From an uncultured Bacilli bacterium (GTDB lineage: Bacteria > Bacillota_I > Bacilli_A > RF39 > UBA660): a stretch of 39,565 nt of DNA. Shown in pieces: positions 23,301 to 32,597 of the stretch. Position numbers and translations under genes: made by a program. Where the stretch lies: positions 1-39,565 of the forward strand of contig CALVKI010000011.1 in the NCBI GenBank assembly GCA_944332635.1. Reading direction: 5' to 3'. Under the pieces are notes generated by a model. It did not search any database, was not told the origin of the DNA, and saw only the letters and a program-made list of their open reading frames with translations. How positions within the stretch are numbered: the first letter of the stretch is position 1; every line of letters starts with the position of its first letter.

Positions 23301-26300
23301 GATCAGACGGAAGAAAAACTCGGGACGGATTGGGGAACGGACGACAAAATGATGTAAATAAGGAACTAGATAATAGTTCTTTTTCTTTTGACAAAAACAA
23401 GGTAAAACTAACCGACGAAGAGATAAATAAGATTAATAATAGTTACAGTAATGAAAAGATTACTGAAAACAAAGAAGAATTAAAGAAGATAGCAGAATCA
23501 ACAGTTAATGATGAATGGGCAAAAGATAATATAAAATATTCTAAAGAAGATGGAAAATGGCAAGATTTTGTAGAAAAAAACTTTAAATCAAAAGGTAGTA
23601 AATCTTATTTTAAAGACATGAAATTAAAAGAAAGTAAAAATATTGAGCAAGATTTACGAAACAAAGAAATCAAAAAAATCCAAAACAAGAATGATAAGTT
23701 AAAGAAATCAAAACAAAAAATCATGACAAAAGAGGCTTCAAAAATATTGCAGTTTTCTGACTATCAAACCAAACAAAAATTTCAAAATTTAATATCTGAA
23801 TACTATGATAATCCAGATTATAATAAAATAAGGCAAGATATTTTAGAAAATTTTAGCGAACAAAAAATAGAATATATTAATGATGAATTAAATGAGATAA
23901 AAAGAAATATCAGAAGTACAGACTTAAAAGTTGACGACTATGTTAAAAAGAATTTAACAGATTATTCTTTTTTTCGGAAAAGTAATTTTAATAAATTAAA
24001 GTTAAAGAATGAAGGACAATCAATCGATTCATTTTATACAGAATTATCTGATATGTATCCATCAATATTCAGTAAAGATATCACAAATGAAGTAGACCAA
24101 CTTCATAGACTTTCTGAATTTATGAACGAGGATAATACATTGTTTGAAAAATACAAATTAGATGATAAAGCAATAGATGAAGCAACTAAATATATTTATG
24201 ATTCTTTAAAAGATAATGTAAATATAGATGATATTATTAACAGTATTAATATATCACCTAAAGAAATTCGAAGAGAAAAAACAAATCAGTATCGAGAAGA
24301 AGCAGAGGATTTTGTAAAAGATTCATTTAATTGGAAAGACAAAAAATCTGGACTAGCTTACAAAATTAATACAATGAAAAGAAATTTCTATGATATTATG
24401 CCTAAAAAAGATGCAGAAAGATTGTATACAAACTATGTTGAACCTATATTTAATCATAATGCTGCTATGCAAAAGGATATTGAAACTTATAATAAAAGAA
24501 TAGAAAAACTAAAATTAAATGACAAAGAATCAACTGCAGTACAAATGCTAGGTGAATACAAATACAATCCAGAAACTCTTTTAACTGGTTCACAAATTGA
24601 CGAATTTATTAGTAAAAATAAATTAGATTACGACAAGATTTCAAATGCAGTAGAGGAATTTAGAGGATTATATGATGAGTTGTATGATAGAGTAAATGTT
24701 GTATTAAAATCACAAGGTTATAAAGAGGTAGATTATAGAAAAGGTTATTTTCCACATTTTATTGATGATAAACCTACAAGCGCTGTTGGAAAATTAGCAG
24801 AAAAGTTGGGGTGGAAATTTAAGAACAATGATTTACCAACTTCTATAGCTGGTATCACAGATCAATTTAAACCAGGAAAGGTTTGGACTTCCTTCTCACA
24901 ACAAAGAAAAGGAAAAATAACGGATTATAATGCTTTAAAAGGCTTCGACAATTATATTAGAGGTGCTATGCAAGATATCTATTTCACAGAAGATATTCAA
25001 AAACTAAGGGCGCTTGAAAATGAAATTAGATATCAACACTCTGATAAAGGTGTACAATCAAAAATTGATGAGATATACGATGATACTTCTTTATCATTCG
25101 AAGATAGACAGGATAAAATAGAAAAAATATATGCTACGTATATTACTCCACTTAACAATTTTGTTACAGAATTAAGAGACTATACAAATGGAATTGCAAA
25201 CAAAAAGAGTGGATTAGATAGAACTGTTGAAGCACTATCTAATAGAAAATTTTATAATGTAATGGAAAATGTTAGTAGTAGATTATCGGCTAACATGGTA
25301 GGAATGAATTTAGGAAGCGCAATAACAAACTTTATTCCTATCACTCAAGCTGCTTCTCAAGTGAAATCAAAATATCTTTTAAAAGGGTTAAAAGAAGCAA
25401 TAAAAAATCAATATTCTGCTGATGGGTTTGATAATAAATCTGTTTTTCTAACATCAAGGTTAAATGAAGCTGATAGACTTTACAAAACTAAATTAGAAAA
25501 AGTAAGTGAAAAAATGAACTTCATGTTTGATGGCATTGATTCTATTACTTCTAATACGATAGTTAGAGCAAAATACTATGAAAATAAAGCAAAAGGAATG
25601 AGTGAATTTAATGCAATACGCAATGCCGACGAATTTGCTCGAGATTTGATGGCCGGCAGAACAAAAGGAGAAATGCCAACCGCATTTAATTCTAAAAATC
25701 CCTTAATAAAAATGTTTACTTCATTTCAATTAGAAGTTAATAATCAATTTGGATATATGTTAAAAGATTTACCACGAGATTTGGGAGATGAAACTAAAAA
25801 GAAGTTAATAGGTGCATTTGTAAAGATGTTTATAGGTGCGTGGATGTATAATCAACTTACAGAGAAGGTTGTAGGAAGAAAAGCTTCTTTTTCACCTATT
25901 GATACAATAAAAGAGATATATGATACAGCTACTAATGATAATTTAAAAACAACAGATAAATCGGCTGATATTTTAGAAAATTTAACACAGGATATTCCTT
26001 TTGTTGGAGGACTTGTTGGTGGTGGTAGATTACCGATTTCTAGTGTTGCTAATCCATTAAATGTCATAAAAGGTGAAAGTACGGTCAAAGATGAATTAAA
26101 GAAATTAGGTTACTATACAATATTACCTTTTGGCGGAGGCCAGTTGAAGAAAACAGTAGAAGGAGCTTCGATGTACACTAATAAAAAAGAGATAAAGGGA
26201 AGTTATACAAGCAAAGGGGATTTAAGGTTTGAAGCAAAAGAAGATCCTTTATCAGTCACTCAGAATTTATTGTTCGGACAATATTCAAGCAAATCAGCTA

Positions 26301-27154
26301 GAGAATATTTTGCTAAAGGATATGCACCAATAGATGCAAAAACAATAAAGAAATTACAAAAGCAAAATTTAAGTGTTGATGAATATAGAAAATACGAAAA
26401 TAATTATTCTTCCTTAAAGACCAAATCAGGTAAAAAAATTAACGATATAAAATCTGATAAAGTAGATGGAAAACCGGTTTCTGGCAGTGCTTCAGCAAAG
26501 AAGGCCTATCTGATAATGAATAGTAATTTTTCTAAAAAAGAAAAAAACTATATGTTATCAAAACTAACATCGTCAGATAAATATCCTAAGGTAAGTGATT
26601 TGGAAAAGTTACCAAATGATAAAAAGATATATAAATTCTATTATTCAATGAATAATGATTCAAGAAAAGAATTTAATAAGGAATTAAATAATTTGGATAT
26701 TTCAGCAGATAAATTATGTGATTATTATTTAACAAGGAAAAAGTATAATAATGAATACGTTTCTAGTTTTGCTAAGTCAAAAATGATGGATTATATACAG
26801 AACTCTAATTTAAATGAAAATACAAAATGGTATTTATATAATAAAGATTATGGAAGTGAGTCATTAGAGTTATTAAAGAATACTTTTAGTATAAAGACAA
26901 GCGATTATTTTAATGTGATGAAATATTCAGAAAAAATAAAAAAAGAGTATTCTGGAGAAAAACAATCTAAATTGAGAAAAAGCATGGTATATCAGTATAT
27001 AAATAATTTGAAAATTTCCGCAAAGCAAAAAATAATTTTATTTAAGCAAGCTGGTTATACAACATCGGCAGGTAAGGCTAGCATGTATGATTATATTAAT
27101 AATCTAAATTTATCGGCAATAGAAAAACAAGAAATATGGGATGCAATATATTAG
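20357..27154 (+). CDS. Giant polyvalent internal/ejection protein with two zincin motifs
   Basis: A 2265-residue protein, the longest in the window. N-terminal 1-110 is basic with short repeats. A Gly/Ala-rich hydrophobic part (about 170-400) includes VIVGGITGGILNAP. A metallopeptidase domain carries HEITH at 584-588. A second zincin-like domain carries HEIQH at 845-849 with EGLPTG after it, resembling large polyvalent protein domain LPD23. Long helical regions follow, and a C-terminal section near 1770-1850 (DFARDLMAGRTKGEMPTAFN, IKMFTSFQLEVNNQFGYML) matches the ending of many such proteins. Polyvalent proteins are packaged and injected with DNA to modify host proteins or counter defences. 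No tape-measure gene exists, which supports this as an ejected core protein. Confidence 0.75.
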   Translation: MAKDKKNEIEAFIDLDGSIKKYNSNRKKEKDNIVGEVGLDGTITKYKTTKILDKVNKKKEDKSFLDKAGDFGIGTLKTVGNFATNMGEGALRTLEGGLDFVNSASDFVNNSLLEKAEVITGKSTKKEAKKHRKEREKGQREFISRDLTNEFQEAVGFNDIKKDWEKDSLIKSDNLGGQISQGIGGMVPSLVVGNLGGKALGATNSLASTSTKGLSLGKKLVTTGKNIGKAAIKNAPANTVLATSSYGQALQEAYQNGATDEEARNYALGSSATELATEWVTGGIPGIESTGFLDKAANKLINKATGKINNKLAKEITKTVLNAGYEAVGEGLEEGISEIVSPLLKNATYSENEKVNWNDVFSSVIVGGITGGILNAPATVSDFRNNVSEIRNATKNQAKTKATLPTGINQNLNNNPQEADGNPLINNNRVSMPLDSNTINRLNNQNNALNQPLDNENISGNTNTLPVSKSTLNSQNNNDFSNINPSVINDNNVAYEYVPDSNTKIDNLRKSANQYLNNSNTSKSFIETAEKVINDKGYNIILDNNLTAANGNMVNAQIKTLENGETEIKINPNSDRAGEFLLTHEITHAIETKDMVDLVTDYASKNQDFNSALESLKEAYGTNEVSSEVLTDISGQLFGNEEFINSLSVQKPNIFKRIYNNIVSLANKITGNSKESLFIRDLKAKWEKAYRDNNNKFSKTEYMMTSLKGMEQSVKASEKYQEIKDRYDAALWLENKTNKSTSKKYTNEEIRKITGWFKDKEGNWEFEISDKNTKVLEKLSPNTSYKLSEIFEAKTLYDLYPELKTVELQTKNMKSNGSFNSQSNKIMLNNKLLNNSESVRGTILHEIQHYIQNAEGLPTGTTILFGNERYANSKGEIEAADTKNRRNMTVEERKKTSPESSKKNPIHPNREAILNHKRNIKEKIAEKLYNILETKNTKSDDIIDNVIDKFYNKYGDDIYENIESYEEQIVNQVVQTSKKDIRSDGRKTRDGLGNGRQNDVNKELDNSSFSFDKNKVKLTDEEINKINNSYSNEKITENKEELKKIAESTVNDEWAKDNIKYSKEDGKWQDFVEKNFKSKGSKSYFKDMKLKESKNIEQDLRNKEIKKIQNKNDKLKKSKQKIMTKEASKILQFSDYQTKQKFQNLISEYYDNPDYNKIRQDILENFSEQKIEYINDELNEIKRNIRSTDLKVDDYVKKNLTDYSFFRKSNFNKLKLKNEGQSIDSFYTELSDMYPSIFSKDITNEVDQLHRLSEFMNEDNTLFEKYKLDDKAIDEATKYIYDSLKDNVNIDDIINSINISPKEIRREKTNQYREEAEDFVKDSFNWKDKKSGLAYKINTMKRNFYDIMPKKDAERLYTNYVEPIFNHNAAMQKDIETYNKRIEKLKLNDKESTAVQMLGEYKYNPETLLTGSQIDEFISKNKLDYDKISNAVEEFRGLYDELYDRVNVVLKSQGYKEVDYRKGYFPHFIDDKPTSAVGKLAEKLGWKFKNNDLPTSIAGITDQFKPGKVWTSFSQQRKGKITDYNALKGFDNYIRGAMQDIYFTEDIQKLRALENEIRYQHSDKGVQSKIDEIYDDTSLSFEDRQDKIEKIYATYITPLNNFVTELRDYTNGIANKKSGLDRTVEALSNRKFYNVMENVSSRLSANMVGMNLGSAITNFIPITQAASQVKSKYLLKGLKEAIKNQYSADGFDNKSVFLTSRLNEADRLYKTKLEKVSEKMNFMFDGIDSITSNTIVRAKYYENKAKGMSEFNAIRNADEFARDLMAGRTKGEMPTAFNSKNPLIKMFTSFQLEVNNQFGYMLKDLPRDLGDETKKKLIGAFVKMFIGAWMYNQLTEKVVGRKASFSPIDTIKEIYDTATNDNLKTTDKSADILENLTQDIPFVGGLVGGGRLPISSVANPLNVIKGESTVKDELKKLGYYTILPFGGGQLKKTVEGASMYTNKKEIKGSYTSKGDLRFEAKEDPLSVTQNLLFGQYSSKSAREYFAKGYAPIDAKTIKKLQKQNLSVDEYRKYENNYSSLKTKSGKKINDIKSDKVDGKPVSGSASAKKAYLIMNSNFSKKEKNYMLSKLTSSDKYPKVSDLEKLPNDKKIYKFYYSMNNDSRKEFNKELNNLDISADKLCDYYLTRKKYNNEYVSSFAKSKMMDYIQNSNLNENTKWYLYNKDYGSESLELLKNTFSIKTSDYFNVMKYSEKIKKEYSGEKQSKLRKSMVYQYINNLKISAKQKIILFKQAGYTTSAGKASMYDYINNLNLSAIEKQEIWDAIY

Positions 27155-27167
27155 GTGGTGAAATAGT

Positions 27168-28502
27168 ATGGGAGTAAATTATGATCCTAAATATGATACA
27201 GATCAAGTCACATTTGGATATTTAAAAAAAGTATTGGGAGAAGATAATATTAAGGCTGCAAATACTAAAAGCGATGATATTCAATTTTGTAAGAACTACG
27301 GTTCTACACCAATTCCGCCGTATAATATTGGCGATACCTGGACAACATCAACTAAAGTATACAATTGTATAAGAGCTCGAAAAATGGGCTCTTTTTCAAT
27401 TGATGATTGGGTAGTAGTATATGATAAAGAAACTAATACCGCTCTTTCTAACAGTTTGCAGTTTTTGAGTTCGGTGGATTTAGAAGAAAGTCAAGATAAC
27501 AAAATAGAAACATTTTATATGGAAAATAATCCTTCTGAAAATTGGAGTACTAAAGAAGAAAAAGATAGCCATCTTGGAGATTACTATCAAAATTCACAAG
27601 ATTTTAAAACTTATAAATATGTGTTAAAAGATGGCGAATATAAATGGGAAGAGGTTAAGGTCACAACGATAATTTTTAATGCCAGTACAACACATAAGAA
27701 TATATTTTTAAAACGTCCATCAGAATATGAAGAAGGAGATATTTGGAGAGTAAATAATGTTGATGACGTAGCGCTACTAAAAGATGCAGAACTTGGAGAT
27801 TTTTTTAAAGCTACCAAAAAAAATCAGTTATTTACAGAAACTGATTGGGAAAAAATTACAAATGAATTATCTTTAAAAGGAAATATTTATTCTTCTGCAG
27901 GAATTCAAGTCTCTGGTGATAATCTATTAGCAAACTTACAATATACATCTACAGGACTATATAATGGTTATTCTTTATTAGGTTTTAATAAATATTTTAC
28001 AGTAACAGGAACTGTAAAAAATTATTCTGATATTGCTATTGATATAGACTTACCTGATAATTTTAAGGTTATATCAGCGTATCTATCTTTATATCATACA
28101 CCCGTTTATTGGAGCTATTACAATGAGAACTCTCAGGCAACAGGAGAAAATTGGGGATATTCGAGAAATCTAAAACTATATAAGATAAAAAATGAAAATA
28201 ACTTTAAGTTATTTATGGCTTTTGCTAATGAATATCGCTATGAGTTTAATAAGTCTGATATGGAAGAAATTGTAAATGCATTTAAAAGTACATCATACAC
28301 ACCAACAAATCAAAGTGGAACTAGCATTGTTAGAAAAGACACTATTAATCTGAAATCATATTTAAACGAAGTTGGTAAAACAAAATTAATTATTAGAAGT
28401 AGCAATAATGTACCAAGTAATGATGCAGACATAACTAAGCAAACTGGTATGGCAAGAGCGATTGTAAATATTTTAGGATATATTAATCCAAAGGAGGGAT
28501 AA
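27168..28502 (+). CDS. Tail-associated protein, possible fibre/spike attachment
   Basis: A 444-residue protein. Two similar patterns, YNIGDTWTTSTKVYNC (about residue 50) and YEEGDIWRVNNVDDVALL (about 190), are typical of phage tail proteins that carry small carbohydrate-binding-like modules. The C-terminal 200 residues are beta-rich. It starts the adhesion gene block. Confidence 0.55.
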   Translation: MGVNYDPKYDTDQVTFGYLKKVLGEDNIKAANTKSDDIQFCKNYGSTPIPPYNIGDTWTTSTKVYNCIRARKMGSFSIDDWVVVYDKETNTALSNSLQFLSSVDLEESQDNKIETFYMENNPSENWSTKEEKDSHLGDYYQNSQDFKTYKYVLKDGEYKWEEVKVTTIIFNASTTHKNIFLKRPSEYEEGDIWRVNNVDDVALLKDAELGDFFKATKKNQLFTETDWEKITNELSLKGNIYSSAGIQVSGDNLLANLQYTSTGLYNGYSLLGFNKYFTVTGTVKNYSDIAIDIDLPDNFKVISAYLSLYHTPVYWSYYNENSQATGENWGYSRNLKLYKIKNENNFKLFMAFANEYRYEFNKSDMEEIVNAFKSTSYTPTNQSGTSIVRKDTINLKSYLNEVGKTKLIIRSSNNVPSNDADITKQTGMARAIVNILGYINPKEG

Positions 28503-28503
28503 G

Positions 28504-28881
28504 ATGTTTAAAGTTGATAGCTCTGACAAAACAACAATAAAATGCACTCGAGGGGATAAGGGGAATATTCTTATAACCAAAAAGAAGAAATCTGATGGTA
28601 GTGTAGAACCATTTTATAAAGATGATATCGTTATCTTTATTATAAAAAATAATTTTGGTGATAGTGAGGCAGTACTACGTAAGGAGATAAAAGTAGAAGA
28701 GGATTGTAATACTGTAAAAATTTCACTATCCAAAGAAGATACTACAATTGGCGATTTAATAGCTAGTCCTGTTAAATATCAATACGAAATTTCTATAAAT
28801 GATGATTTTACTATTTTGGGATATGATGAAACTGGACCCAAAATTTTCCAATTATATCCAGAAGGGAGTAATGATGAGTGA
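28504..28881 (+). CDS. Small beta-rich tail protein upstream of the fibre
   Basis: A 125-residue protein (TIKCTRGDKGNILI, then YKDDIVIFIIKNNFGDSEAVL, then YQYEISINDDFTILGYDETG). Proteins of this type with the RGDxG opening regularly precede collagen-like fibres in Firmicute phages. Its stop overlaps the next start (GTGA), so they are coupled. Confidence 0.6.
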   Translation: MFKVDSSDKTTIKCTRGDKGNILITKKKKSDGSVEPFYKDDIVIFIIKNNFGDSEAVLRKEIKVEEDCNTVKISLSKEDTTIGDLIASPVKYQYEISINDDFTILGYDETGPKIFQLYPEGSNDE

Positions 28882-31454
28882 TAGAAGATAATAATGTGGA
28901 AATAGATGCTATTATAGAAGACGATAGCGTTAATCTAGAAACAGATTTAGATTATCGAGGAGAAAGGGGACCAGTTGGAGAAACTCCGGATATCACTATA
29001 GGAAAAGTTGATACACTGTCACCAGAAGATAATGCTTATGTTGAAAAAGAAGGGACAAAGGAAAATATTACTCTAAATTTTGGTATTCCCAAAGGAGAAA
29101 CTGGTGATATTGGGCCAGTTGGTCCTACAGGGCCTAGTGGTGTTTATATTGGTTCAGATGAACCACAAGACCCAGAAGTTGACGTATGGATAGATCCAAC
29201 AGTAACCTCTGAAAATTATGTAAAAGAGAAAGAGTTAGATGATAAGCTAAATTCCATGATAGAGAGTGGTGAGTTGATAGGACCGCAAGGACCGCAAGGT
29301 ATTCCTGGAAAAGATGGTATTGATGGTATAAATGGACAAGATGGAGTAGGAATAACCACAATAACATCTGGTCAATCCAGTGTCGAAGAAGATAAGACTA
29401 TTACACCAGTTACAGTTCAAAAGACTGATGGTAGTAGTGAAAGCTTTAATGTAGAAGCTAAGAATGGAATTGATGGAAAAGATGGTGTTAATGGTCAAGA
29501 CGGGTTAACCCCAACTATTGGAGAAAACGGTAACTGGTTTCTGGGTGATACAGATACAGGAAAGCCGAGCAGAGGAGAAATAGGGCCAACTCCTGATTTG
29601 AGTGATTACGTTAAAAATATGGATTATGCAACAGGTGAAAAGGGTGGAGTTGTAAAAGTCAATTCAAATTCAGCCACAGTAAATGAAAATGGCTATTTAG
29701 AAGCACAAACAATAACGCAAGATCAATATGATAAAGCATATGATTCGGAATTCATATCAAAAGGTACATTAGAAAACATCAAAAATGATTACGTAGGTTC
29801 TTCAACACCAGTACAAGACTTAACTGCAACAGTAACTAACATACAAGAGGAACAAGACGAGAGTAAGCCTAAGAATACGGCATCTGGAGAGATGATAACT
29901 GTTGATGATGCAATAGCTTATAAGACATTTGAAGTTAAAGTTGATGGTTCTAGTGAGCAACATACTACAACTGGTAAGAATTTGTTGCCTTATCCTTATA
30001 TTAATGATACAAAAACTGAAAATGGAATAACTTTCACAGATAACGGTGATGGTACAATTACAGTAAATGGTGAAGCTAGCACAAACACTTATTTCAATTT
30101 AATCAATAAAGATTTTGGAAGTAATAGCTTTGGAAGTCATAATTTTCCATCAGATACATATATCGCATCTACTGGTTTAGATGATGCCTATATCAGACTC
30201 AATTATGATGGAAATAATAAATATGTTTTTTTACTTGCGATTCCTGGAAAAACATATAATAACACTATAATTTATCCTATGATTAGACTAAACAGTGTAA
30301 ATGATGATAGTTACGAGCCATACACAGGAGGACAACCAAGTCCAAGTCCAGATTATCCACAAGAAATTACTACTTTGAGTTTCAATAAGATAACTAGATG
30401 TGGGAAGAATCTTTATAATGTTACGGATATTGCTACATATTATATCAATGCTGTAGGTGAAGATGTTTCTGTTGATGAAGAGGGATGGATAACAATCGAC
30501 GTAGACAATAGTCAATCCTCTTCTGAAAAATTTAATAATTATTGGACTAAATTCAGTAATTCTTTAAAGCCAAATACTAAATATAATATATTTTTAGAGA
30601 TAAAAGAAGTTAGTGGAACTAGTGGCTATATATCGGTTGTAAACGAGACATATAATTCTCAATTCAACAATTCTTTTTCATTGAATCTAAAAGATATATC
30701 TGGTAATTCAATAAAAAATCAAATTTGCATTACAAAACAAAATCATATGGAAGAAAATATGACAATGCTTAGAACGTTTTTATCTACTCCTGCTAATAGT
30801 AAAAATAAAATTACATTTAGAATATCAGTAATAGAAGATGTCACTGTAACACCACAAAATTTTGTTTACGAACCATATCAAGCAACAGAATACGCAATAG
30901 ATTTGCAAGGCAACGAAATGGTTGAAATAACTAATGGTGTTAAAGACAAATTAGTGATTGATAAGTATGGTAATGTATCGTTAATTAAAAATGTTGGTAA
31001 AAAAATTTTAAATGGCTCAGAAGATTGGATGTTAAATATAAATTATACAACTTCAGCAATGCTAGTAGTTCAATATTTAGAAAATGCCATGTTATTAAAA
31101 TCTAAAATAGTATCAGATAAATTTACTTATAACGCAGTCAATAAAATTGATACCATTAGAACAGCGGCCCAATTTGTTTTGATTAGTTTAGATATAAAGA
31201 AATTTGCAACAGTTGATGATTTTAAAACATGGCTATCAACTCATAACACAATAGCTTACTATGAACTAACAGAACCACAAACAATACCACTAGGAAAACT
31301 AACTGACATCATCACAACATTAAATGGAACAAATAATATTTCAATTAATGGTAATATACCAACAACAATTTCAACAACTTATGCACTAGATATAAAGAAA
31401 TACATAGATAATAAATTAGCAGAAATTGCTTCTGCTATGATTGAGGAGGGATAA
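28878..31454 (+). CDS. Collagen-like tail fibre
   Basis: An 858-residue protein starting at GTG 28878. Gly-X-Y collagen-like runs occur at about residues 27-35, 73-88, 135-158 and 197-210 (GPVGPTGPSG, GPQGPQGIPGKDGIDG, GIDGKDGVNGQDG). A long beta-rich C-terminal part contains an EPYTGGQPSPSPDYPQEI motif, common in tail fibre and lectin-like modules, and a second YEPYQATEYAIDLQG repeat. A trimeric host-binding fibre is the likely role. Confidence 0.8.
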   Translation: MIEDNNVEIDAIIEDDSVNLETDLDYRGERGPVGETPDITIGKVDTLSPEDNAYVEKEGTKENITLNFGIPKGETGDIGPVGPTGPSGVYIGSDEPQDPEVDVWIDPTVTSENYVKEKELDDKLNSMIESGELIGPQGPQGIPGKDGIDGINGQDGVGITTITSGQSSVEEDKTITPVTVQKTDGSSESFNVEAKNGIDGKDGVNGQDGLTPTIGENGNWFLGDTDTGKPSRGEIGPTPDLSDYVKNMDYATGEKGGVVKVNSNSATVNENGYLEAQTITQDQYDKAYDSEFISKGTLENIKNDYVGSSTPVQDLTATVTNIQEEQDESKPKNTASGEMITVDDAIAYKTFEVKVDGSSEQHTTTGKNLLPYPYINDTKTENGITFTDNGDGTITVNGEASTNTYFNLINKDFGSNSFGSHNFPSDTYIASTGLDDAYIRLNYDGNNKYVFLLAIPGKTYNNTIIYPMIRLNSVNDDSYEPYTGGQPSPSPDYPQEITTLSFNKITRCGKNLYNVTDIATYYINAVGEDVSVDEEGWITIDVDNSQSSSEKFNNYWTKFSNSLKPNTKYNIFLEIKEVSGTSGYISVVNETYNSQFNNSFSLNLKDISGNSIKNQICITKQNHMEENMTMLRTFLSTPANSKNKITFRISVIEDVTVTPQNFVYEPYQATEYAIDLQGNEMVEITNGVKDKLVIDKYGNVSLIKNVGKKILNGSEDWMLNINYTTSAMLVVQYLENAMLLKSKIVSDKFTYNAVNKIDTIRTAAQFVLISLDIKKFATVDDFKTWLSTHNTIAYYELTEPQTIPLGKLTDIITTLNGTNNISINGNIPTTISTTYALDIKKYIDNKLAEIASAMIEEG

Positions 31455-31455
31455 A

Positions 31456-31878
31456 ATGTACGAAATATTTAAAAATGCTTTAAAAGGTAATTACGAGCTT
31501 GTAGACATGCTAAATAAGATTGCTGAATATTACATCAAAGGTAATCTGTCTAAAGAAGAAAAAGAAGAGTTAGAGGAAGAGGCAAGAACAAATGCTAATC
31601 CAGAGAATTCTTACGCACCGATTATGGAACAGTTAAACGAAGCCTTTAAAAGAATTGAAGCATTAGAAGATAGAGTATCTATTTTAGAAGGAAATAATCC
31701 AGAAGAGCGATCAGAACCTGTTGAAGAATGGCCAGAATATGTAAAACCTACAGGCCAGCATGATGCTTATAAGATAGGCGATAAGATTACATATAATGGC
31801 AAGCGTTATGAGTGTACATTTGATGGATGCGTATGGAATCCAGATGAATACCCAGCGGGATGGAAAGAGGTTGAATAA
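31456..31878 (+). CDS. Tail protein with carbohydrate-binding module
   Basis: A 140-residue protein: helical N-terminus, a coiled coil (IEALEDRVSILEG) and a C-terminal module with aromatic residues (YKIGDKITYNGKRYECTFDG followed by VWNPDEYPAGWKEVE), matching chitin-binding type 3/CBM5_12 patterns. ATG 31456 is preferred because the ribosome binding site GAGGAGGG sits before it. Confidence 0.75.
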   Translation: MYEIFKNALKGNYELVDMLNKIAEYYIKGNLSKEEKEELEEEARTNANPENSYAPIMEQLNEAFKRIEALEDRVSILEGNNPEERSEPVEEWPEYVKPTGQHDAYKIGDKITYNGKRYECTFDGCVWNPDEYPAGWKEVE

Positions 31879-32454
31879 ATGTCCATATTAAAATTAAAAA
31901 ATAAAGATGGTCAATGGGAAGAAGTTGATAGCCTTATTGGAAAGGAAGGACCTGCAGGACCTTCTAATTCTTTGTCAATTGGAACTGTTGAAAAAGGAGA
32001 AAATGCTAGTGCTACTATAACAGGAAATAGCCCTAATCAAGAACTTAATTTAGTTCTGCCAAAAGGAGACCCTGGACCACAAGGAGAAACAGGACCTAAA
32101 CCAATCAAAGGTGAGGACTACTTTACCTCCGAGGATATCGAAGAACTGAACATATCTGGAATTGAAAAGTATGTTTTGCTGTCAGATATGAGTAGTAGTG
32201 CTCCAGAGGTTACAGCACTAAATAGTAAATACTATAACACCAGTAATAAATTGATTTATACGGCGATAGATGAATCACATTGGAGTGATTTTTCAGAAGA
32301 GCCTAAAAGAAATGTTTTTTACATAAACATTAAAGACGGAGCAATGTACTATTGGAATGGTGCCGATATGATATTAGTAATGCCTATTAACTCTGTATAT
32401 TTAGGCACTTGCACAGATGAAGAACTTGAAGCAGCAATTGAAGCTTCAGATTGA
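31879..32454 (+). CDS. Short collagen-like fibre protein
   Basis: A 191-residue protein with N-terminal KDGQWEEVDSLIGKEGPAGP, a second Gly-X-Y stretch (KGDPGPQGETGPKP) and a C-terminal beta domain (NVFYINIKDGAMYYWNGADM). It may connect the fibre to the exchangeable receptor-binding proteins encoded next. It begins directly after the previous stop. Confidence 0.7.
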   Translation: MSILKLKNKDGQWEEVDSLIGKEGPAGPSNSLSIGTVEKGENASATITGNSPNQELNLVLPKGDPGPQGETGPKPIKGEDYFTSEDIEELNISGIEKYVLLSDMSSSAPEVTALNSKYYNTSNKLIYTAIDESHWSDFSEEPKRNVFYINIKDGAMYYWNGADMILVMPINSVYLGTCTDEELEAAIEASD

Positions 32455-32468
32455 AAGGAGAAATTAAA

Positions 32469-32597
32469 ATGAAAAATGTAAACTATAAATATACTGGGGG
32501 GGGGGAGCTTTACAAGCTTAACCTCTCTAAAGAAAGGAGGGAGAGGCTAAATAACAATTCTCTCTCTTCTTTATTTGATGAGGTGAACTATGAGTAA
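32469..32597 (+). CDS. Poly-G leader reading frame 1, 42 codons
   Basis: ATG 32469 follows AAGGAG. The peptide begins MKNVNYKYT, then Gly-Gly-Gly from the G run, then ELYKLNL, and ends NYE. The stop TAA overlaps the next gene start (ATGAGTAA). Removing one G brings a stop at GGC-TAA before the overlap, and adding one G brings a stop within about 15 bases. Only the present tract length (or one differing by three) lets ribosomes reach the receptor-binding gene start. It resembles the second leader at 33535. Whether the peptide itself functions is unknown. Confidence 0.6.
   Translation: MKNVNYKYTGGGELYKLNLSKERRERLNNNSLSSLFDEVNYE
32496..32505 (+). repeat. Run of 10 G
   Basis: Ten consecutive G inside leader 1, in a genome where G runs longer than five are otherwise almost absent. 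A small hairpin AGCTT-TAC-AAGCT follows directly. Tracts like this mutate by slippage and are classic phase-variation switches. Confidence 0.95.

Noticed and set aside
29134..29498. Minus-strand reading frames in the collagen-like fibre gene
   Set aside because: They mirror the Gly-X-Y repeats on the other strand and have low-complexity Leu/His/Ser-rich products and no start signals.
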